A DNA stretch of 64,000 nucleotides. It comes from Sordariomycetes sp. S80-01Y. Lineage: Eukaryota; Ascomycota; Sordariomycetes. Where the stretch lies: assembly GCA_037042185.1 (NCBI GenBank), contig JAXQJY010000031.1:248001-312000 (forward strand). Reading direction: 5' to 3'. A program made the position numbers and the translations under genes. Under the pieces are notes generated by a model. That model had not been told where the DNA came from. It ran no database searches and saw nothing but the letters and a program-made list of their open reading frames with translations. This document shows, in pieces, positions 32,572-42,861 of this stretch. Each line of letters opens with the position of its first letter. Within the stretch, counting starts at the first letter, position 1.

Positions 32572-33343
32572 TTACGCCTTGTTTGCGGTCTTGTCGCCGC
32601 CATTCTCCATCTGCTTCTTCTCCTTGAGCCTCCTCTCCTCGGCCGCGACCATGTCTGCGACTTGTTAGTAGGTTCCCTTGCGCAATCCAGCAGTGGGACA
32701 ACAACTTACCCTTCCAGAGATCCTGGCCCTCGTACTCCTCCTTGTGGATCTTCTTCTCGATGAGGTGCTCGTGCTTCGGGTCGTCGGGGTCCACGACCAG
32801 GACCGTCTCCCAGCGACCCTCGCCCTTCTTGACGTCGTTCATCTCAAAGGCGGCCGAGACGATGAGGACGGCCAGCGTCAGGCCCTGCGCGTAGACACGG
32901 GCCTGGACGACCTTCTGGCTGGTGCTCATGGGGGCGCGCTTGACGAGGGCCAGGGCGATGGCCATGCTGGCAACCCACGAGGCGCCGACGATGGAGTAGC
33001 GGTTCTCGCGGCCCCACTGCAGGAAGCGCTGGTAGGTGGACTCGTTCTCGCGGACGAGCTCGCGGGCGCGCTGGCTGGCGTCCTGGTACTGGGCCTTGGG
33101 GTCCTGGGCCTTCTGGAAGGCGGCGGAGAAGCGGTCTGCGTTGATGATGGCGCCGAAGGTGCCCGCGGAGGTGACGAGGAAGGCGCGGAAGGGCAGCGTG
33201 AGGTGCGCAAAGGTCGGGTAGCGGCGCGAGGCGAGGAAGACGCCGCCGAGGCCGAGGGCCAGGCCGGAGGTGCCGCCGATGAAGCCGCCCTTGAGCACGG
33301 CGTTGTAGTGCGCCTGCTCCTCCTCGGGGGACATGACCTTCAT
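32572..33343 (-). CDS. rcf2: Respiratory supercomplex factor 2 (Rcf2/Aim38), HIG1-domain protein, 238 aa
   Basis: Two exons on the minus strand: 33343-32710 and 32654-32572; the 55-nt intron has donor GTAAGT, branch CTACTAAC and acceptor CGCAG. Conserved start MKVMSPEEEQAHYNAVLKGG. An N-terminal hydrophobic pair (residues about 18-40 and 48-68) is followed by a charged helix and a C-terminal HIG1 domain: YSIVGASWVASMAIAL, then QKVVQARVYAQGLTLAVLIVSAAFE, which includes the Q-x-R-x3-Q HIG1 signature. The 27-residue terminal exon is charged (AAEERRLKEKKQME). Rcf2 acts in the mitochondrial inner membrane, binding cytochrome c oxidase and III-IV supercomplexes. Length matches fungal orthologues. 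Confidence 0.9.
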
Positions 33344-34427
33344 GATGGGCGGTTGGGGGTGGCTGTGAGCGAGCTAGAAATTGTTTGTTTGTGGGTGACA
33401 ATCGGAGAGTTAGCGACGCGTTTGAGGTCGTCGATTGATTGGAAAGAGCTGCAATTGAGTGGTGGTGTCGCACGTTGGGGCAGAGGGGAGCAAAGAGCTG
33501 AGCTGAGGCTGGATTAGATATTTATGACGACTGAAAATCAGGCGATGCCGGAATGATGTAGCCGCCAAGCTCTGGTCCCCTCCGGTGGCCGTCCCCGGCG
33601 ACTCCCGTCCTGACTAAACTTTTCTGACGTGACAGCTGCCGCTCCCGAATCCGGGCGAACCCCGAGAAAGGTCCGCGGCTCCGCACCTCCGAGACCTTTC
33701 AGCCGGCGTCCAGTCAGTCCATTTAGAGGCGAATTGATCGTCTTTTCGATGTGATGCGGGAAAAATTCCATGTTTCCTCGGAGCGGATGAGCTCGCATTT
33801 CGCCATGGTTTTCGTTGATGGCGACGCCGATGAGCAGCGAAACCACGAGAGGCACTGGACTGCGTGTGACAAGATGTGATAAAGACAGACGCCTGGCAAA
33901 GTCAGTCCTGTCCAGGCCAACTGCTGCTTGCGTATTCTTGACGTTGTCGCGGGTTTAACGCGCAGCTGACAGTTGTCGCATTGTCGACCAAGGACATCAT
34001 CTCCATTACGGGGAGCCTCGACTATTGGTCGGGTGCCAGTACGGATACTACAGCATGGTGGTAATCAGTACCAGACCACTTAAGCTCGCTGAATCGAGCC
34101 CGTGAGCCCCTGTAGTGCTTCTCGCATCACACCCGACTGACGTCAACACGCCGTAGCTGCACACACTGATCATCCTCATAAATGGGGAATTGGTGACGAC
34201 GGGTTCCAACATGGGATTTTACAAAAGCCCCAATCTTGAATCACGCACAATCGCCGTCACCCCTCACCAACATCTCTGATTGCAACCACTGGGGCACATT
34301 CCCCTCCTCAATTCGAAGCAACCCTCACGAACACAGCATGTGTATGTATGTCCCGCAACTGCGTCTCGAGAACACACCGCTCACAACACACCAGACAACA
34401 GCGACAATCCGCATCACGGCCGCCATC
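33344..34427. other. Divergent intergenic region, no gene seen
   Basis: 1084 bp between the rcf2 and phosphatase starts. Open frames at 33538-33920 (-) are featureless. The phosphatase frame stays open upstream to 34236, but that extension (His/Thr/Asn rich) looks like a translated leader. Confidence 0.4.
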
Positions 34428-35129
34428 ATGTCCACCAAGCCGCCCTACTACTCCTCCTCCGCCCCCGACGAGCAGCCGTCTCTGGGGCGTCAGATACACG
34501 ACGCCAAGATGACACTCTCCGCTGAGCCCTCCATCGTCGCCATCACCCCCGAGATCTACCTTGGGAACTACGCCTCCTCCATCTCACCAGGTCTTATAAT
34601 GAAACGCCGCATAACCTCCATCATCTCCGTAACGTCGACCCCGCCAACTGCGTTCAACAGGAGCGTCCAGAACCGACGCAGGGCGAGCATGCCAGGGGTG
34701 TCCTACCACAACATCCGCTGCAAGGACAACGACACCGCCGACCTGCTCCAGCACCTGCCCCAGCTCTACGACGACATCGAGAAGCTGACGCGGCAGGGGA
34801 GGGTTCTGGTCCATTGCTCGCAGGGCATGTCACGGAGCCCGGCCGCCGTCGTGGGCTACCTGATGAAGAAGCGCGGCAAGGGCATCGACTCGGTCCTTGC
34901 CGAGGTCAAGAGGAAGAGGGATGTCAAGATCCGAGAGAACTTCATGGAGCAGCTGCGGGTCTGGGAGGAGTGCCAGTTTGAGCTGTACGAGAATGAGAAG
35001 AAGGGCGGGCTGACGGCGAAGAAGCCGTACAGGAGGCTGCTGCAGTCGCTGGATGAAAGCGAGAGGAGGGCGCGGGTGAGGGAGGAGCGCGAGAGGGCGT
35101 TCTGGGAGAGGCATGCCTCCTCCCCTTGA
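34428..35129 (+). CDS. Dual-specificity protein phosphatase, 233 aa
   Basis: Start chosen at MSTKPPYYSSSAPDEQPS (34428); an in-frame ATG at 34236 would add 64 unconserved residues. One DSP catalytic domain (residues about 35-185): ITPEIYLGNYAS at the start of the fold, a candidate general acid Asp in YHNIRCKDNDTADLL, and the P-loop VLVHCSQGMSRSPAAVVGYLM with the H-C-x5-R-S nucleophile motif. A basic helical tail rich in Glu/Arg follows (ESERRARVREERERAFWERH). No MAPK-docking or rhodanese domain, so it is an atypical small DSP; substrates are unknown. Intronless. Confidence 0.9.
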   Translation: MSTKPPYYSSSAPDEQPSLGRQIHDAKMTLSAEPSIVAITPEIYLGNYASSISPGLIMKRRITSIISVTSTPPTAFNRSVQNRRRASMPGVSYHNIRCKDNDTADLLQHLPQLYDDIEKLTRQGRVLVHCSQGMSRSPAAVVGYLMKKRGKGIDSVLAEVKRKRDVKIRENFMEQLRVWEECQFELYENEKKGGLTAKKPYRRLLQSLDESERRARVREERERAFWERHASSP

Positions 35130-36528
35130 AATCTTCGACTCCTGACAGAGTCACGTACCACGAAGCGTCGTTCCGTTATCAGCGTAGCATGGCGTTCACG
35201 ACATCAGCGAAGTCGGCATCCTGTATTGCGGCAGACATCGATTTTAGAACAGCACGGGCGTCAGTCATCTTTTGGGAAATTTTAAATGCGATTACTTCTG
35301 CCTCCTTTTGCAGCCTATGAGTACCCTTATGGGCCTAACTACGCCTCAGGTTTCTCACAGCGAGGGACTTCTCGGATGCTCTGACCCACTAGCCCCTTTC
35401 CCATACATGGCAACTGATCCTTCAACGGCTCAGGGGAAGTCCTTTCCTACAGAGCGATAGAATGTACTAGAAGTAATCAAATGTTGACTCATGAGTATTT
35501 GTCTCATCCGCGCTGCTTCGATTCTGAGCGCGAGTGATAAAATCTCTTGTAGGCGTTTCGTATGTCCCACCGACCCCCCCTTGATCTCCCCCGGACCAGA
35601 CCAACAGCACAAACCCGGATCTCTGCATGTAATATCAGCCAGATTTATCATCCATCGAATCTGAAACAACTCTGGATAGTCCGGCTTCGTCAGTCACGAA
35701 TGAGCGTGACCTGTGCGTGAGAAGGGCAACCACACCCTATAAGCAGGTAGGATGGCCAAGCTTAGGAGCATGTCATTTTCAGACTGTTTTGAACGAAAAT
35801 AGTAGTCTCCCTACTTCTAGTCGTGAGAGTTCTTACCCTTCTAGCGGGAGACTTCACTAGCCTCTACCCTGTACGCGAATGGGATGTGGTAGTGGCTCCG
35901 GCCCCAAGCACAGCGGTTAGTGAAACGACTGACGCACATGTTCAGCGAGAGCAGTCCGGGCATGACTCTCGTAGAATTCTTGTTTCCTCTTCTAATCCAT
36001 GAAAATGCAACTTATTGCGGGCGGTCCGAGCCTGAGATTGGCCAAGCACCACTGCGCCTTGCACTGCAGACTCTGGGCAGTCGGCTGCGCACTGTATACT
36101 TGTCCGCACAATGTGACAGACCGCACCGAAGCTGCGTCTTTTGGGCCCTTCTTTGACCAGTCCAAGGGTGCGGTGTGATGGCAGCCGCAGATGGCGCTCT
36201 GCTCTGTGCATACAGGTTGCTGCTTTAACAGTCCTGCATGGCCGTGTTGGTTGCCTTACATGAGGTTGACACTTGTTGGCTCGCGCATCAAAACGTGGTT
36301 CGCCTAGGTTCAGGCTCGTATTGGGCGCTTTCACGCCGTAATTCGATGCGCTGAATGCTAGAGCCTTGTCGGATGTCAGCCTTTGGCACTAAGTACGCCA
36401 TGTGGTCTCTTCGAAGTAGTCTGTCGCTTTGCAAACCTGATACGACTCAATTGTCCCTGTTATAGAACCTCTGAACAAAGAATAGACGTGTACTGTAGAA
36501 TCATTCAAACCTCCCTGTATATCTCAAG
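35130..36528. other. Gene-poor gap at the change from core to accessory sequence
   Basis: 1399 bp of lower GC than the left part. Open frames (for example 35942-36334 minus) lack domains and codon bias. No repeat or transposon ends recognised. It marks the point where gene content changes from housekeeping to accessory. Confidence 0.4.
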
Positions 36529-38199
36529 ATGCCCAGGCCCGATCAGCAAAGCCACGAAAGCGACAAGGGCACCCCGCCGCCCACGCCTGCACAGCCCAAG
36601 GACCGGACGTTGCGCATCGAAGGGATTCCTGTCAACACATCCAGAGCAGATCTCGAGCAGAAACTGAAAGTCAGTGGTAAGGAATTCCCTTCGGACCTCA
36701 GCAATGCGCTCAGAACTCTGAAAGTCCGATCCCTCGCCCAGAAGGACAAGAGGTTCCGCACCGCTACGGTGGATATGACCACTGCTTCTGTCGAGAAGCT
36801 GGTTCAACTATTCAACGCCTCTTCTGAATTCAACCAGCTGGGATACCGTTTAGACTGCACCTTTGGTGGAATTACACCGCTGGCAGAAGATAGCGAGGGT
36901 GCAGAGTGTGAGTAGGTCGATCGCGGCGAGGTAGACCGCATAAACCAAGCTGACGCGCAGCCTTTCGCAGCATCATCGCAGTCCCCGGTCTGAACAGCCA
37001 CGCCATAGGTTCTTGGAAAGCCCCAGGCAGGAATGATGTATGGCTGCGGGACTGGCTTCCAGAAGATGTGCCCAAAACACGCATTCTTCTATACGGATAC
37101 GACACAAGTCTGGTCAACAGCACCTCGGTCGCCTCAATACATGACTTGAGCAAAAGCTTCCTCGAGAGTCTAGCAACCTTCAGAAGCGGCACAAATGTAA
37201 GTTGGGGCTGCGACTTTGACCCGCACTCTGCTGAGAATGTTTCTACAGACAGAAACACGACCTATTGTGTTCATCGGACACAGCTTAGGGGGACTGTTGA
37301 TCAAAGAGGTGAGCTTTTCATGACATTGAATGCCCTGGGCTAGTCTGACTATCCGTGATGAAGGCCCTCGTACAGTCGCGCAATACCATAGTTACGAAGA
37401 CGCATCATAAAGCTCGCAGCTACGTGTCTGAGTACTCGCATGGGATGGCCTTCTTTGGAGTGCCACACTGGGGAATCCAACAGGAGCACCTCTTGTCTAT
37501 GGTCTGTGGCCAGCCAGTTGAAGATCTTATCAGAACCCTGGCTGTGACTGGTCACGGACAGGCTTCTCCATACCTGAAGGCGCTGTCCACCAGCTTCGCG
37601 GAGCGCTTTGCCGGGGAGACTCGAGTTTTCTCATTTTTCGAGACCAAAACGAGCCCCATACAGGTCAAGGTACGTATCAGGGTCTCATGTATGGCCCGAG
37701 ACATGTGAAAAGCCTGGCTAATCAATGCGTGAAAGGATGGCGACGGGTTGAAGAACGGCAAAGAGCGTCGCCTCCTGGTGAACGAGCAATCCGCGACGAA
37801 CATTGGATTGACGGGCAAAATTCTAGAGGAGACTATCCCCGTCGACTTGGATCACTCTGGTCTTGTCAAGTTCCCCTGGGTAGGGGATGAGCGCTACAAC
37901 AGCACGAAGGATCGGATTTCAGGCCTGGTCTCCGACGCGCTGGCAGCCAAGTGTCGAGGTCAGTTCAATTAAGCCAAAGCTCGACGACTTCTTTATATGG
38001 CATGTCGGCGAAGCCGGCGGTAAAGCCGATGTCTAACATCCCTACAGCAAGAGATACCCTCCTATTAGAGTCCAGCAAATCTGAAAAGGATGCGTGGGCT
38101 GCCAATATCACACAAGGTAGCCCAGTCATTAGAGGGTTCAACATCCAAGGAACTGGACATAACTTCAGCTTGGGAAACAACGTCAATTGGGGTCCATAG
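36529..38199 (+). CDS. SesB-like alpha/beta-hydrolase effector with C-terminal amyloid-type motif, 451 aa
   Basis: Six exons: 36529-36907, 36961-37196, 37249-37308, 37364-37669, 37736-37958, 38048-38199; the joined frame is open throughout. Residues 1-125: a polar start then a possible RRM/ferredoxin-like domain (RTLRIEGIPVNTSRADLEQKL ... RTATVDM ... LDCTFGGITPL). Residues about 127-400: an alpha/beta hydrolase of the SesB/DUF676 type, with IIAVPGLNSHAIGSW, ILLYGYD, nucleophile elbow VFIGHSLGGLL (Ser about 217), MAFFGVPHWG, and DHSGLVKFP, which holds the likely catalytic His. Residues 402-451 form a short linker and a Gly/Asn/Gln-rich tail typical of fungal amyloid-signalling motifs. Family knowledge: SesB proteins are lipase-like effectors or N-terminal NLR domains in heterokaryon-incompatibility and immunity. 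The tail matches the receptor at 60672, making this its likely effector partner. Intron 5 has a GTCAGT donor. Confidence 0.85.
38107..38196 (+). other. Amyloid-signalling-type motif at the effector C-terminus
   Basis: The last 30 residues (about 422-451) of the SesB-like protein. From residue 424 the pattern is QG-x-P-x-I-x-G-x-N; then after two residues Gly, after four more Phe, and after two more GNN. Alternating hydrophobic and polar positions plus Gly, Asn and Gln fit a short beta-arch motif. The same spacing occurs at 60825-60893 in the NACHT receptor. Whether it is sigma, PP or an unnamed family I cannot decide without a profile search. Confidence 0.7.
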
Positions 38200-38869
38200 C
38201 TCGGCTCCAAGGCAAAGCGCCTCCTTCAAGGGCTTTTTCATGTCCCCCAGGGGTTCACACGTAACGTTTCAAGCTTACTGCGACCCGAAGGCGTGAGCAG
38301 TTGGAGCCCTCTGGGATGAGCAATAGGATCGACAATATCCACGAAACTAAGGCTTAAGGAATCTGAATTTTCGTCAGAAGAACGTATCTGATTTCCAAAT
38401 CGAGCTTTGACGGGCATCTATATGTACCTGCTCTACTGTCATGCTCAACCATTTCCCGGGACGCCAGTGTATCGCGACACATTTATCCATTCTGGATGGA
38501 GAAACACCGAAAAGAAATTTCTATAATCTCAGGATATTTTGTATGCCAACATTTATTTCAATACATCGCGCTGCTCGCCGGCAAGCGGCTAGAGTATAGA
38601 GTCTAGACCCTTAGTTCAAGGAAGGCGCTAGCATTGCTAGTCCAGCGGTGGAGATTAAGAGGCGTTCTTGTAGAACCAGTCGGGGGTTTTGCCCACAGAA
38701 AGGGTGGTCTAGCCTGTGCAATTAATCGTCGGACCTTTCTTTTGATGGACCCCTGATCTTATCGGTACTTTTCACGAGATCCCAAGCAGATTCCCTTTCT
38801 ATCTGTATTTAACGCGATGCGGCACAGGTAGCCCACCATTGGCTTCCATCGTCCATCACTCCGTGCACC
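38200..38869. other. Intergenic, promoter of the epimerase gene
   Basis: 670 bp, AT-rich, without open frames of note. A TATTTAA box lies at 38806-38812. Confidence 0.4.
38806..38812 (+). promoter_or_regulatory. TATA-like box of the epimerase gene
   Basis: TATTTAA 58-64 bp upstream of the ATG at 38870, preceded by a pyrimidine-rich stretch. Spacing fits a core promoter. Confidence 0.4.
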
Positions 38870-39874
38870 ATGAGACAAATATCACCGCAAAGGCAAATAC
38901 TGGTAACCGGTGGCGCCGGCTTCATTGGCTCTCATCTGGTCGATCATCTCCTCCGTGAAGGGGGCTGGCAAGTTGCCGTGGTTGACAACTTTGACCCTTT
39001 CTATCCAACGCACATCAAGCGCGCCAACATCGCTGCGCATGCGTCAAACCCACGCTTCAAACTCTACGAGGTAGACATTCGGCGGAAGTATGAGCTGCGC
39101 AAGGTGTTTGCGGAGAACAGTTTTGACGTGGTTGTTCACTTGGCTGCGTGCGCCGGTGTGAGGCCTTCGCTGGAGAACCCAGGCGACTACATTGAAACCA
39201 ACGTCACCGGCACATTACACCTTCTTGATTGCTCGAGAGACTTCAAAGTCAAGCAGTTCGTCTTTGGGTCGTCAAGCAGTGTTTACGGTCTCAAAGCCAA
39301 GGTGCCCTTCTCCGAGGAGGACAAGACCGCGTGGCCCATCTCACCTTACGCCGCGTCCAAGGCTTCAGCAGAACTGCTGTGCCACACTTACTCACACTTA
39401 TACGGGATACGATGCGTATGTTTGCGCTTCTTCACCGTGTATGGCGCTCGTCAACGACCGGATCTGGCCATTCACAAGTTCGCACGACTGATATGGGACG
39501 GTGAACCCATTCCCGTGTTTGGGGACGGCACAACGCGGAGGGATTACACCTACGTGGCTGATATTATTCAAGGTGTCAGGGCGGCGATGGATTACAGAGC
39601 TTCTCTTTATGAGGTTATCAATCTTGGGGAAGAACACACTGTGGAGTTGAGGGAGCTGATCGCCTTGTTGGAGTTTTGTCTGGGGCGCAAGGCCATGGTG
39701 AGGCGGCTCGAAATGCAGCCGGGAGATGTACCGTTCACGTTCGCGGACGTGAATAAGGCGAGGAGAGTTTTGGGGTATGATCCACAAACAAAGATTGAGG
39801 ATGGACTGCCGAAGTTCGTCGATTGGTTCTTGAGGCAACCTACGGAGCAAAAGCTGTCGAGTGGGCACTGCTAG
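38870..39874 (+). CDS. UDP-glucuronate 4-epimerase-like NAD-dependent epimerase, 334 aa
   Basis: Single exon. Extended short-chain dehydrogenase fold: NAD-binding ILVTGGAGFIGSHLVDHLL (GxxGxxG), VVDNFDPFYP, VVVHLAACAGVRPSLENP, FVFGSSSSVYG, the catalytic YAASK (Y-x3-K), and the block RFFTVYGARQRPDLAIHKFA with FGDGTTRRDYTYV typical of bacterial UDP-glucuronate/UDP-galacturonate 4-epimerases. The ending (MQPGDVPFTFADVNKARRVLGY) also matches that group. It would interconvert UDP-GlcA and UDP-GalA in the cytosol. Fungi usually lack this activity; the intronless gene and bacterial signature motifs suggest transfer from bacteria (inference). It is tail-to-tail with a glycosyltransferase-like gene 91 bp away, a possible functional link. 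Confidence 0.85.
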   Translation: MRQISPQRQILVTGGAGFIGSHLVDHLLREGGWQVAVVDNFDPFYPTHIKRANIAAHASNPRFKLYEVDIRRKYELRKVFAENSFDVVVHLAACAGVRPSLENPGDYIETNVTGTLHLLDCSRDFKVKQFVFGSSSSVYGLKAKVPFSEEDKTAWPISPYAASKASAELLCHTYSHLYGIRCVCLRFFTVYGARQRPDLAIHKFARLIWDGEPIPVFGDGTTRRDYTYVADIIQGVRAAMDYRASLYEVINLGEEHTVELRELIALLEFCLGRKAMVRRLEMQPGDVPFTFADVNKARRVLGYDPQTKIEDGLPKFVDWFLRQPTEQKLSSGHC

Positions 39875-39965
39875 CGGCTTTGCGGGCATTTATAAACATA
39901 AATATGGCTAGAATGTTGTAGAATGATGCAGAGAGTACTCTATTCAAATGATCAGGAGCTTTTAT

Positions 39966-42184
39966 CTATAGTGGCCCCTTTCCGTCACGGAGCACCTCGT
40001 CCCACCAATGCTTCTCCCAGGACACATTCTCCTCAGGATCGCGACAGACCGCATCCCACTCGATCTCGTTCAAAGGCTCAAAGGCTTTGTCAATCAAGAG
40101 CCTTGGCCTTCTCTTCAGGTTACCCGAGTGCGAGGCCCAATAAGTGACATCGCGCCCGTCCAGGTTTACCGTCGCTAAGGGCTCAAGGGGAGCTGGTGTC
40201 AAGTGCCGAGCCAACAGCTCTCGCAGATGTGGGAAAAACCAAGTTTGGTCCCACCACCAGATACGTCTCTGCTTCAGGTCATCTTTCCAGGCGTTATGAT
40301 GGAGAAGTGCCGGTATTGTCTCTGTGAAGAAATCGACGTATAGCGGCATGTTCCCCCAATCGGGTGCTTCGACTAGCCCCTGGAGAGGGTTGCTGGCTGC
40401 GCGGACATCCTCAGGCACGCCAATCACGCGTACGGGAGTGATTCCTCTGTCGAATGAATGCGTATCGACTAAGTCACGCCTGTTGAGAGGGACGATCCAA
40501 CCATCCTTCTCCGAGTGACAGGTGGGATAAGACAGCTCCTGTGCGTAATCGAGACCGATGTGATACTCAAAGTCACGCTCCATGAGATCGACAGCGCCGG
40601 CACCAGCAAGCTGGATTTTCCGTCTCCAGTTCCGCCACGTCTCCTGCTCGCCTAATACTTCCCCCGATATGCCTTGCTCACTGAAGAGATGGACTCCCTT
40701 GCTGGTCTCGCTGTCGACTTTGTCGTATGCGCGACGGAACATCCGTCTGAGCGCCCCTGCTGCGCCAATGTAGACACCACCGTTGATGTATCGCGGCCGG
40801 AAGTTGCTGAAAATCTTTGGGCCGAGGATCTTGTCCGTTTCAGGCCCGTACAGATCCGTGCGCAGTGGGCTCTCGGGGAGTTCGTCGCAGTGCAGATTGG
40901 AACCCTCTTCTACCGAAGGCCAGCATCGCTTTTGGGCCGAAACGACCACAGTCTGCTGCATTGGCATGGGTTCTTCGTGGGCCCATTGCTCTCGCAGGCG
41001 AGCATTGGCTCTTGCGTTGATCTCATGGTAGCGCTTGATGAGCACCTCCGGCGGGAGTTGAAACCACACGTCGAAACCATCGGCGATCACGACAACGTCA
41101 TCTTCGTGGAGCCACTCGTCCGGGTGAGCGTCCTCGTGCAGCGCTGCGTCGAGGTACCGCATGATTCCGGAGATCTTGCTCAAGTTCGGCCCGCCCTCCC
41201 ACTTGGACATCTCGTACGGGTCGCGGCCCCAGTTGACGATGATGGGGGGAGGGTAGCCCAGCGCAATGGCGCTGACCATGAATTTGCAGAGATCGGGGCT
41301 GGGCTGGTTGACGGGTACGATGATGACCAGACGGCGGTCTTTTGAAAATACCGGTTCAGATGCTTCCTCTTCTCCTCCATTGCTGTCATCGTCTGGCGTT
41401 GATACGGGGTCGTTGTCGTGCTGCTGATCCTCCTCCGGCGCGCCCTGCTGGCCTTGCAATGCAGGGTCGTGCACAGCTGGATCGGGTGTTAACTCGCTTG
41501 GCAGCTCATCTGCCGGTTCCGATTGAGGTCCATCCCATTCTGGCGGCGTGGGCTCTTCCCAGTCGGATGGCTGAGGCTCACCCCATTCGGCAGGCTGTTC
41601 AGCTTCCGGCTCTTCGAGATTCAGTGCTGGCAGATTCGAAGCCTCTTTGAGAGGCTCTCCAACGAAGTCCTCTTCTGACTGAGGTTTGAGATCGGCCTCG
41701 GGAACTGGCTGTCCGGGCGAAGGTTGGGCAGGCTTAGGGCCCTCAGTTACTTGCTTCGGCGCACCCTCCCCAAGGCCTGGTGTGGGAGTAGGTGTTGGTT
41801 TTGAAGACGTATGTACATGGAACAGCTCTTTGTTCTGCTCTTTGAGGTAAGCCCAATCTATTTCAGGTGAGCCGGTAGGCTTCCAGTCATCCGTAACAGG
41901 AGGTTTCGAATCAGTTTTCTGTTCTTGACTGTTGAATCCTTCACGCACAGGTGAAGCATTGTCCTTCGAGGCCCATCAGCGACTTTTGATCCCATCGAGG
42001 CATGTAGGCTTACCGGTGTACGTGCGTACGCTAAGAGACCCAGGACCAGGACGACAAAAGTGAAAATGGCTATCCTGCGCACCTTCTTGGGCGACAAGGA
42101 GCTCTTGTATTGCGTCCCAGAACCACCGAGCAGCCGATAGCCACTCTCACCACCGGACGCCAGGTCGGTCAAGAACCGCTCCAT
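39966..42184 (-). CDS. Type II membrane glycosyltransferase-like protein (PLOD-type GT fold), 722 aa
   Basis: Two exons on the minus strand: 42184-42014 and 41963-39966; the 50-nt intron (GTAAGC...CGAAG) joins YARTP to DNASP. A short cytosolic N-terminus is followed by one membrane segment (residues about 38-53, IAIFTFVVLVLGLLAYA), then a long Pro/Glu-rich stem (residues about 75-270), the layout of a Golgi type II enzyme. The globular part begins RLVIIVPVNQPSPD and contains DDVVVIADGFDVWFQLP, a D-x-D-like site as in the glycosyltransferase domain of procollagen lysyl hydroxylases and related fungal proteins, then RYINGGVYIGAAGALRRMF. Assignment to the PLOD-like GT family is by motif only; donor and acceptor are unknown. 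The gene is tail-to-tail with the epimerase. Confidence 0.7.
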
Positions 42185-42861
42185 CCCGTTCACGGCCAAC
42201 GAATGGCTGATTGCGACGAGTCTAAACTGTGGCGCGTCGAAGACATTGGCACAGACGGGCTGCGATGAGGTGGTATTAGGGACCTGACGGCAAAACTGCA
42301 AAATTGCAAAAGCAAATCTACAAGATGGGATGCACGACGCTATCGCCAGGGGCGAAGTGGGGCGGGTCTCGATCGTGGCTTTAGGAGATCTAAGATTGGT
42401 GGCTTGCAATAGTGCCAGCGACTACTTAAATTCGGTGCTCTGGCGGGTCAATGTGGTAAATGGAGCTCGTAAATGTTCCTCGCGTCAATTGTTCTTCTGC
42501 AAGCCCCTGGAATTTGCCTACGTTAGCCTGAATACCGAAGGAAATGGGCGCTCGACGTGTTCTGACCTGGACTAGTACTATCGAGTGTATATGAACCCTT
42601 ACATACTCCTGAGACACGGCTATGTTCCTGCCTAGCGCTACGACAACATGGTATCGGTATAGGTCGTCTATCAAGCACCTGCTTTTGACGCCAGAAGCTC
42701 ACAAAGAGCCTGTGGCCAATCTTGACTTCTGATGAATGCTCGTAGGGCGAAAAAAGCTAAAGTGGAAGCTCCGTAGCTGTGGTTCGCTGCCCACCACAGA
42801 CAAGGGTGTTCAGCCCAAATTAACACCCTCTAACTATCAGATACTATCCATACGTGAACGC
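42185..42861. other. Intergenic, no gene seen
   Basis: 677 bp between the start of the glycosyltransferase-like gene and the 3' end of the 678-aa gene, both on the minus strand. Open frames are short and unbiased. Confidence 0.4.

Noticed and set aside
31401-32627. 408-codon plus-strand frame overlapping the kelch gene
   Set aside because: Shadow of the GC-rich kelch exon in another frame; Arg/Gly-rich product without domains.
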